Under the pieces are notes generated by a model, which was given only the letters and a program-made list of their open reading frames with translations, did no database searches and had not been told where the DNA came from. A stretch of DNA of 64,000 nt from Aquibium microcysteis. GTDB lineage: Bacteria > Pseudomonadota > Alphaproteobacteria > Rhizobiales > Rhizobiaceae. Location: positions 5,632,001-5,696,000 of the forward strand of contig NZ_CP061080.1 in NCBI RefSeq assembly GCF_014495845.1, in the 5' to 3' direction. Shown here one piece after another: positions 56,398-64,000 of the stretch. The position numbers were made by a program, and so were the translations under genes. Numbering within the stretch: the first letter of the stretch is position 1; each line of letters begins with the position of its first letter.

Positions 56398-57300
56398 ATG
56401 GACTGGCATCTGGCGATCGAGCGGAACCGGGCGGCGCTGAAGCGCGTCCTCTGCGCGATCCTCGCCATGGCCGGCCCGGAAATCCGGGGACAGTTTACTT
56501 TCTTCCTCTCGCGCGGCACCGCGCGAGAGGAAGAAAGTAAACTGTCCCCGCATGTTCCCGCGCCCGCGCCCGCGCCGACGCTGCCGCGCCGCGTCCACCG
56601 CGCGGTGCTGCGGCTGCTGCGCCCGGCCGAAGCGGCCGTCCGCCGGCTGATCGTCGTCGCCGCACGGGATCTCGATCCGCCTGCGGAGCCCGGCGACTCC
56701 GGGGGCGGGCCGGAGGCCGCGGGTCCCGGAACCGTTCCGCAGCGCCGGCCTGCCGCGACGTCGCCCCTGCCCGAGCTGCACCGTCTCGGCATCGCCGCCG
56801 TCGTGCCGCCGGGCGTGTCGGTCCCGGCCCGCCCGGCGTCCCGGCCCGCCGCCGCCGTGCCGGCGCTGCCGCTCGCCGATCCGCCGCGGCGTCCGCTCGC
56901 GAAGCGCCGTCGCACCGTGCCGCCGCACGCCGCCCCGCGCGTGCTGTGCTTCGACGGGACCGCCCCGCACCGGCTGCCGCCCAAGCCCTCGCCGGACGAT
57001 CCGCTCGACGCGGCGCGGCTCTGCCGAAGGCTCGCGGCGCTGGCCGGCGCGCTCGCCGACCTCGACGCGCAGGCGCGGCGCTTCCTCCGCTGGCAGGCGC
57101 GCCGCGCGCGCCGGGCCGCGCGGCAAGGCGCCGTCGCCCTCTCCGGGGCACTCTCCGCGGTTCCCTGGCGCCGGATCTCGCCGCTGCGCGGCGGGCGCCC
57201 GCCAGGCCGGCGTCTGCGCGGTCCTCAGGACGAGGCCCAGGAGGCCCTGCGCGAGACGCACTGGTTCGCCGTCCGGGCGCTCGCCTTCGACACGTCGTGA
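56398..57300 (+). CDS. Hypothetical protein interrupted in frame by a palindromic repeat
   Basis: The 300-residue product starts at the ATG after GGAGAGGAGA. The N-terminus MDWHLAIERNRAALKRVLCA and the Arg/Ala-rich C-terminal helical region (CRRLAALAGALADLDAQARR and on) look like a rhizobial protein of unknown function. The middle is Pro-rich and probably disordered. Residues about 30-51 (IRGQFTFFLSRG... to ESKLSP) are encoded by a perfect palindrome that must have inserted without breaking the frame. Confidence 0.65.
   Translation: MDWHLAIERNRAALKRVLCAILAMAGPEIRGQFTFFLSRGTAREEESKLSPHVPAPAPAPTLPRRVHRAVLRLLRPAEAAVRRLIVVAARDLDPPAEPGDSGGGPEAAGPGTVPQRRPAATSPLPELHRLGIAAVVPPGVSVPARPASRPAAAVPALPLADPPRRPLAKRRRTVPPHAAPRVLCFDGTAPHRLPPKPSPDDPLDAARLCRRLAALAGALADLDAQARRFLRWQARRARRAARQGAVALSGALSAVPWRRISPLRGGRPPGRRLRGPQDEAQEALRETHWFAVRALAFDTS
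56485..56550. repeat. Perfect 66-bp palindrome (32-bp arms, 2-bp centre) inside a coding region
   Basis: The left arm at 56485-56516 begins CGGGGACAGTTTACTTTCTT and the right arm at 56519-56550 is its exact complement, with CA in the centre. The GGGGACAGTTTACTTT tip resembles REP sequences associated with Y1/RAYT transposases. The 66-bp unit is a multiple of three and reads through in frame. No other copy was found in the window by eye. Confidence 0.92.
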
Positions 57301-57388
57301 CGCGGATCCGTCCCGCAGGACCCGGCCGCGTTCCCGTCTGCCCGGACATCGCTCCGGCGGCGGCCGCGGCCGTGCGCCCGCTGCGCGC

Positions 57389-57763
57389 TCAGTCCGTCTC
57401 GACGGTCACCCGGTCGGCATAGAAGGCGCCGTGGTCGCGGATCGCCGCCATCTCGTCGAAGGGCGTCTCGTAGGCCCACATGGCGTTCTCTCCGGCCGCT
57501 CCCGCCGCGGTCACGCTCCAGTAGGAGGCGTCGCCCTTGTAGGGGCAGTGCGTCGACCGCGCCGTCTTCACGAGGCCCGAGAAGTCGATGTCGGCGAAGG
57601 GGACGTAGAGGACCGGCGGGTAGGGCGCCTCGGTCAGCAGCAGCGCCCGGTCGGTTCGGGCCACCGTCGTGCCGCCGGCCTTCACCGTGACCGTCCCGGC
57701 ATGCGGGGCGACCGCGATCGACTTGGCGGGGTTCCGCGCGAAACCGGGGGAGGGATTGGACAT
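57389..57763 (-). CDS. DUF427 domain protein
   Basis: The 124-residue protein has the DUF427 pattern: VTVKAGGTTVARTDRALLLTE, PPVLYVPFADIDFSGLVKTA, then STHCPYKGDASYWSV and WAYETPFDEMAAIRDHGAFY. DUF427 proteins are small beta-barrel proteins found across bacteria with no settled function. The ATG at 57763 follows GGGGAGGGA at good spacing. Confidence 0.9.
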   Translation of the reverse strand: MSNPSPGFARNPAKSIAVAPHAGTVTVKAGGTTVARTDRALLLTEAPYPPVLYVPFADIDFSGLVKTARSTHCPYKGDASYWSVTAAGAAGENAMWAYETPFDEMAAIRDHGAFYADRVTVETD

Positions 57764-57913
57764 GGCGACGTCTCCTGCAGGGCACCGGCGCCTGCCGCCG
57801 GCATGGTCGGTCAGAACATGGCGCGCCCGAACCGCCGCGCCAAGCCCGCACGCGGCTGCGCGCGCGATCGTGACCGCGGTCCCGACCGGCCGCCGCCCGG
57901 CGGCGCGAGGCTC

Positions 57914-59308
57914 TCAGCCGGCGCGCAGGCCTTCCTTCGCCACCAGCGCCTCGGCGTCGGCCAGGCCCCTGTCCAGCCGGTCGAACAGTTCGTCGAGTTC
58001 GCCCTCGCCGATGATCATCGGCGGGCAGAGCGCCATCGTGTCGCCGATCGCCCGCAGGATCAGCCCGTGCCCCTCGAGGATCTTCGCCACCTGCGCGCCG
58101 ACGCCCTTGCCCGCATCGAAGGGCCGCTTCGTCGCCTTGTCGGCCACCAGCTCGACGCCGCCGACGAGCCCGCAGTAGCGCACCTCGCCCACCAGCGGAT
58201 GCGCCTTCAGCGCGTCGAGCCTTGCGGCGAAGACCGGCGCCAGCGACCGCACGTGGCCGAGGATGTCGCGCTTCTGGTAGATCTCGATCGCCTTGACGCC
58301 GAGCGCGCAGCCGAGCGGATGCCCGCCATAGGTGAAGCCATGGCCGAAGGTGCCGATCTGCCGCGAATGGTCGACATAGGCCTGGTAGATGTCCTCCGGC
58401 ACCATCACGGCCCCCAGCGGCGCATAGGCCGCCGTCATCTGCTTGGCGGCCGAGATGGTCGTCGGCGTCATGCCCAGCGACTGGCAGCCCCACCATTCGC
58501 CGGTGCGGCAGAAGCCGTTGATCACCTCGTCGTCGATCAGGATGATGTCGTGCTCGTCGAGCACCGCCTTCACCGCCGGATAATAGCCGGCCGGCGGCAC
58601 GATCACGCCGCCCGCGCCCATCACCGGCTCGGCGATCATCGCCGCGATCGTCTCCGGCCCCTCGCGCTCGATCAGGTCGCGCAGCGATTTCACGATGCGG
58701 GCGGTGAACTCCGCCTCGCTTTCGCCCTCGGCGCCGAAGCGGTAGTAGTGGGGACAATCCGTGTGCAGCACCCGGTCGACCGGCAGGTCCCAGCCCTTGT
58801 GGTTGTAGGGCAGGCCGGTCAGCGAGGCCGACATGATGGTCACGCCGTGATAGGCCTTCACCCGGCTGATGATCTTCTTCTTCTCCGGCCGGCCCATGGC
58901 GTTGTTCATGTACCAGGCGAGCTTCACCTGCGTGTCGTTGGCCTCCGAGCCCGACGAGGTGAAGAACACCTTGGAGATCGGCACCGGCGCGATCTCCTTC
59001 AGCTTCTCGGCCAGTTCGACGGCGGGCTCCATGCCCTTGGCGCCGAACAGGTGGTAGTAGGGCAGGGTGCGCATCTGCTCGGTCGCGGCGTCGATCAGCT
59101 CCTCGTCGCCGAAGCCGAGGCCGGCGCACCACAGGCCCGACATGCCCTCGATATATTCCTTGCCGCGCGTGTCGTAGACGAAGACGCCCTTGCCGCGCTC
59201 GATCATCAGCGGCCCGGTCTCGCGCAGCCGGTGGATCGGCGTGTAGGGATGCAGCAGCGCCTCGACGTCGCGGGCCTGGATGTTCGACAGCGGCGGATGG
59301 GTGTTCAT
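57914..59308 (-). CDS. Class-III (omega) aminotransferase
   Basis: The 464-residue PLP enzyme has GMSGLWCAGLGFG, VFFTSSGSEANDTQVKLAWY, IAAMIAEPVMGAGGVIVPP and ILIDDEVINGFCRTGEWWG, with the catalytic Lys in TISAAKQMTAAYAPLGAV. This branch covers omega-amino-acid:pyruvate and related transaminases (beta-alanine, GABA, putrescine, taurine). Substrate cannot be settled; neighbours give no help. Confidence 0.92.
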   Translation of the reverse strand: MNTHPPLSNIQARDVEALLHPYTPIHRLRETGPLMIERGKGVFVYDTRGKEYIEGMSGLWCAGLGFGDEELIDAATEQMRTLPYYHLFGAKGMEPAVELAEKLKEIAPVPISKVFFTSSGSEANDTQVKLAWYMNNAMGRPEKKKIISRVKAYHGVTIMSASLTGLPYNHKGWDLPVDRVLHTDCPHYYRFGAEGESEAEFTARIVKSLRDLIEREGPETIAAMIAEPVMGAGGVIVPPAGYYPAVKAVLDEHDIILIDDEVINGFCRTGEWWGCQSLGMTPTTISAAKQMTAAYAPLGAVMVPEDIYQAYVDHSRQIGTFGHGFTYGGHPLGCALGVKAIEIYQKRDILGHVRSLAPVFAARLDALKAHPLVGEVRYCGLVGGVELVADKATKRPFDAGKGVGAQVAKILEGHGLILRAIGDTMALCPPMIIGEGELDELFDRLDRGLADAEALVAKEGLRAG

Positions 59309-59473
59309 GGGGGCGAGGCTCCGCGGGACGGGCGCCCGCCGGAAGCGGCGGGCCGGACAGATCGCCGCGACGCTAGCCGTTCCGCCGCCGCGGCGAAACC
59401 CGCCGGGGCCGCTGGCCCAGTCGAATGGCGCCAGCGGAACAATCGTGCGCCCGCCGCGCGGGCCGCGCCGGCC

Positions 59474-60955
59474 TCAGGCGGCCGCGCGGGGGGGCAGGCT
59501 CTTCAGATGCGCGAGCAGCCCGCCATAGGAGACCGCCATGCCGGCGAAGGGATTGTCGCTCGCCCGCGCGTCTTCCAGCCGGAACGACCGGCCGTCGCCG
59601 GCAAGCAGCACCAGCATCGTCGTCGGTGCCTCGTCGCCGGCCAGGTTCACCGCCGCCACGCGCTGGCAGTCGTGCACCGTATGCACGGGCATCTGGAACA
59701 GGAAGCGCCCGGCCGCCTGCGCGGCCGCCTTGCGCACCGCGGCCTCGAAGCCGGCGGCCGGAATGTCCTGCGCGCCCAGCGCCTCCTCGAAACGCGCGCC
59801 GGTCGCCTCCGCGCCCTCGGGCTGCGGCGCGACCATGATCGCTGCGGGCAGCACGATGTCGGTTCCGCCATCCTCCGCGGCGTCGGCCTCGGCGGCCGCA
59901 CCGGCCTCGACCGCCGAAGCGCCGCTCCCGTCTCCGGTGGCCTCGGCGGCCGGCGCGACGTCGCTGGCCGGCGCCTCCGCGATCACCGGCAGCGCCGGCT
60001 CGACGTCTTCGGCCGGTCCAGCCCCGGCCTCCGGCGCCGCAGCGGCGGCGACCTCGACCGGCATCTCGTGTTCGGCATCGGCCGGCGCGGCCGCTTCCGC
60101 GACCGGCCCCAGGGGAGCGTCGAGCGGCGCGTCGAGGGACGCATCGAGGGGCTCCTCGGCGGGGGCCGCTTCGGCGACCGGGTCACCGGCTTCCGGATCG
60201 GCGGTCGCGACGCCGGCTGCGCTCTCGTCCCCGGCCTGCAGAACCTCGTCCCGAGCGACGGCGAGCGTCGCGGCTGCAACGACGACCGTCTCGCCGGAGC
60301 CCTCCGCGACGCCGCTCCAGGCTTCCGCGACGACCGTTCCGCTTTCCGCGGCGATCACCGGGGTTTCCGCGGCCTCGGCTTCCGGTGCGATCGTGCCGTC
60401 CGCGTCGTCGAGCGAAAGCTCCAGTTCGATCGTCTCGATCAGCCTGTCGGCCACGAACGCCTCGGCGCTCGCCGCCTCTCCATCCGCGTCCACACCGGCC
60501 TCGGCCGTTTCCGGCGGCAGGACGAAAGCGGGTTCGGCGGCGGGCAGGACGGCGATCGCCGGCGCAGCCGCGGCAGGCCCCGACTCCGGCCGGCCGGCCG
60601 CGTCGAATTCCTGCGCGTCCTGGCCGGTCGCCTCGGCACCGGGTGCGGCGCGCTCCGATGCCCCGGGCTCCACCGCGCCGGGCTCCGCCGCGACATCCAG
60701 GCGGTCGAGGTCCAGGCCGTCGAGGTCCGAGGCTTCGAGTTCCACGGTCTCGACGTCGATGGCTTCGAGGTCGGGGGTCAGCAAGCTTGCCAGTTCGAGT
60801 TCGAGATCGTCGATGGCGTCGTGGAGGTCGCCGCGTCCGGAGGCTTCGTCATGCGCGGGCTCCCCGGCGGCGGACACCGTCTCGGTTGCGGCAAAGGCTT
60901 CGTCGCGGACGGAACGCTCGGGCGGGAAAAAATCGTCGTGCGAACGCGAATCCAT
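59474..60955 (-). CDS. Large acidic, mostly disordered protein with a small C-terminal domain
   Basis: The 493-residue protein is extremely rich in Ala, Glu, Asp and Pro for about the first 390 residues, with no predicted folded core. The last 100 residues (FEAAVRKAAAQAAGRFLFQM to YGGLLAHLKSLPP) look folded, with two beta-rich stretches. No signal or membrane segment is seen. Acidic disordered spacers of this type are found in regulatory or envelope-associated proteins. The long plus-strand frame over it is an artefact. No family recognised. Confidence 0.7.
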   Translation of the reverse strand: MDSRSHDDFFPPERSVRDEAFAATETVSAAGEPAHDEASGRGDLHDAIDDLELELASLLTPDLEAIDVETVELEASDLDGLDLDRLDVAAEPGAVEPGASERAAPGAEATGQDAQEFDAAGRPESGPAAAAPAIAVLPAAEPAFVLPPETAEAGVDADGEAASAEAFVADRLIETIELELSLDDADGTIAPEAEAAETPVIAAESGTVVAEAWSGVAEGSGETVVVAAATLAVARDEVLQAGDESAAGVATADPEAGDPVAEAAPAEEPLDASLDAPLDAPLGPVAEAAAPADAEHEMPVEVAAAAAPEAGAGPAEDVEPALPVIAEAPASDVAPAAEATGDGSGASAVEAGAAAEADAAEDGGTDIVLPAAIMVAPQPEGAEATGARFEEALGAQDIPAAGFEAAVRKAAAQAAGRFLFQMPVHTVHDCQRVAAVNLAGDEAPTTMLVLLAGDGRSFRLEDARASDNPFAGMAVSYGGLLAHLKSLPPRAAA

Positions 60956-61141
60956 GGCGGGGTTCTCCGTCGTGTGTATCGCCGCCCCGACGAATCAAAC
61001 TTCGACGGCGAGCATGGCCTTAGTATGGCAGGTGACGGCGGCTTGGCAATTTGCGGCCCCGGTCCGTTCGCGCTACTGGACAAGCGGGGAGCCCGACAGG
61101 CTATAGGTACGCATCCAAAAAGAACGACGGGAGGCACATTC

Positions 61142-62770
<1,629 letters not shown>

Positions 62771-62845
62771 CACGATGGGCGCCGACCGCCTTCACGCGCC
62801 GGTGACCCGCGGGGCGGCGCTCGCCGCCCCGGCAGCGGCGCGGCC

Positions 62846-63769
62846 ATGAAGAAGGCCAGGGCGGTCATCGAGCGGCGCGACTCGCGCGCCGCGCGCTGGG
62901 CGGCGCGGTTCGCCTGGTTCGACACGGTCCTGCTCCTCATGGCCGGCCTGTCGCACCGCTACGGCCTGCTGGAAACCGTGCCCTTCCTCGGCGTCCTGCT
63001 GATCGGCTGCCTCGTCGCGGCCACCGGCCTCGCCTTCGCCTTCGCGGGCTTCGCCGATCTCTGGGAGCGCGGCGACCGCGGCGGCCGGCGCGCACTCTTC
63101 GCCGCAATCGTCTGCTGCATCCTGCTTTCGCCCTTTGCGGTCAGCGCCTGGCGCGTGCTGGAGCATCCCCAGCTCAGCGACGTCGCCACCGACCTCGCCG
63201 ATCCGCCGCAGTTCCGCACCCTCGCGGACGAACGCCCGCCGCTCGCCAACCGGGTCGGCCCGATCGACGCCGCCGCCGCGCGGATGATCCGCGAGGGCTA
63301 TCCCGACCTCGTCGGCCGCCGCTACCCCGTCTCCCCCGATCAGGTCATGGCGCAGGTGATGCTGCTGATCGCCGATCGCGGCTGGACGGTCGCTGCCCGC
63401 CACGGGGTGGCCGAGGAACCCGCGCCGCCGGCCGCCGAAGACGAGGGCGGCGCGGCGCCGCCGGCCGAGGAAGCCCCCGCGCCGACCGCCGAGGACGCGC
63501 CGCCGCCGCCCTTGCCGGACGCGGCGGAGGACCAGCCGGCCGACGCGCTCGCTGACGGCGAGGCGAGCATCGAGGTGCGCGCCTTCTCGCATTGGCTGCG
63601 CTTTCCCTGCGACCTCGTCATCCGCCTGACCGACGAGGGCGAATCGACCTTCGTCGACCTGCGCTCGGCCTCTCATTTCGCCCGCCACGACCTCGGCGAC
63701 AACGCCGCCCGCATCCGCAGCTTCCTCGCCGATCTCGACGCGCGGATGGATCCGGGCACCGAGGACTAG
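62846..63769 (+). CDS. DUF1499 domain membrane protein
   Basis: The 307-residue protein has three N-terminal hydrophobic helices (about 24-45, 47-68, 85-103), then the DUF1499 pattern [14 protein letters not shown] and [20 protein letters not shown], a disordered acidic Pro/Ala insert (205-250) and [22 protein letters not shown]. The insert is unusually long for the family. Function is unknown. Confidence 0.85.
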   Translation: MKKARAVIERRDSRAARWAARFAWFDTVLLLMAGLSHRYGLLETVPFLGVLLIGCLVAATGLAFAFAGFADLWERGDRGGRRALFAAIVCCILLSPFAVSAWRVLEHPQLSDVATDLADPPQFRTLADERPPLANRVGPIDAAAARMIREGYPDLVGRRYPVSPDQVMAQVMLLIADRGWTVAARHGVAEEPAPPAAEDEGGAAPPAEEAPAPTAEDAPPPPLPDAAEDQPADALADGEASIEVRAFSHWLRFPCDLVIRLTDEGESTFVDLRSASHFARHDLGDNAARIRSFLADLDARMDPGTED

Positions 63770-63815
63770 GCCGCCCGGACCGCACCCTCCCACCCTCCCA
63801 CCGAAGGAAACCGCC

Positions 63816-64000
63816 ATGGCTGGCGACGACGACTACGTCTACGACGAAACGACCGGCGACTGGCGCCCGGCCTCCGAGATGGCGGCCGCGGCCGCGGCTG
63901 CCGACATCGTCCGCGACGCGGCCGGCAACGTGCTCGCCGACGGCGATTCGGTGACCCTGATCAAGGACCTGAAGGTCAAGGGCGCCAACCAGACGCTGAA
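63816..64000 (+). CDS. PhnA/YjdM-type protein, partial
   Basis: The gene runs off the right edge. The visible 61 residues start MAGDDDYVYDETTGDWRPAS, and VRDAAGNVLADGDSVTLIKD with LKVKGANQTLK matches the conserved core of PhnA/YjdM (alkylphosphonate-uptake-labelled small proteins). The N-terminal zinc-ribbon of longer homologues is replaced by a short acidic stretch. The start follows AAGGAAA at good spacing. Confidence 0.85.
   Translation, partial: MAGDDDYVYDETTGDWRPASEMAAAAAAADIVRDAAGNVLADGDSVTLIKDLKVKGANQTL

Overview
The window is a high-GC chromosomal segment of an alphaproteobacterium, most likely a Hyphomicrobiales (Rhizobiales) member near the Mesorhizobium/Phyllobacteriaceae group. 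The main evidence is the ChvE-type multiple-monosaccharide transporter with a divergent GbpR-like LysR regulator, a moc-like oxygenase set, GTA-related phage genes and many rhizobial palindromic intergenic repeats. Family assignments rest on reading protein motifs; no database search was run.

Layout. (1) 1-2333: end of a VOC-fold gene, a small lipoprotein and a ThDP-dependent decarboxylase/synthase-like enzyme, all minus strand. (2) 2334-3316: repeat-rich spacer. (3) 3317-12473, minus: a non-phosphorylative L-arabinose/D-galactose operon (ChvE binding protein, MmsA ATPase, MmsB permease, AraD1/GguC, sugar-acid dehydratase, sugar 1-dehydrogenase, 2-oxoglutarate semialdehyde dehydrogenase). The divergent LysR gene (12697) is followed by dgoK (13809). 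(4) 14727-15960: repeats and an orphan FlgC-like gene. (5) 15961-30624: a LacI regulator diverging from a large catabolic cluster. The cluster holds a Tat-exported binding protein, two permeases, two different ABC ATPases, a Gfo/Idh/MocA dehydrogenase, a TIM-barrel isomerase, a DUF4432 epimerase-like protein, then a membrane di-iron oxygenase/desaturase, Rieske ferredoxin and ferredoxin reductase (MocDEF-like), and a PanB-like protein. The set suggests import and oxidative O-demethylation or hydroxylation of a methylated sugar or cyclitol. (6) 30861-32271: manganese catalase, a panB-like gene remnant and a small ORF.

(7) 32272-50539: an 18.25-kb integrated element bounded by a 17-bp direct repeat of the 3' end of tRNA-Gln(TTG), whose intact copy is at 50523-50597. 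It carries a tyrosine integrase, an HK97-type head module (portal, fused protease-capsid, connectors, terminase), tail chaperones, a tape-measure protein and an HUH rolling-circle Rep-like protein. At its right end is AT-rich cargo. I see no tail tube, tail tip, lysis or repressor gene, so it is a defective prophage, a capsid-forming satellite or a GTA-like element. The cargo includes a two-gene pair (soluble protein plus four-helix membrane protein) whose layout resembles lambda RexAB, an anti-phage candidate.

(8) 50832-64000: ppdK, a dense repeat block, htpG, a hypothetical gene interrupted in frame by a perfect 66-bp palindrome, a DUF427 gene, a class-III aminotransferase, a large acidic disordered protein, an acyl-CoA ligase, a DUF1499 membrane protein and the start of a PhnA-like gene.

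Notable oddities are four in-frame 153-bp tandem repeats wedged between two permease genes, an asymmetric ABC ATPase pair, heptamer repeats abutting the stop codons of four genes, and the palindrome inside a coding region.
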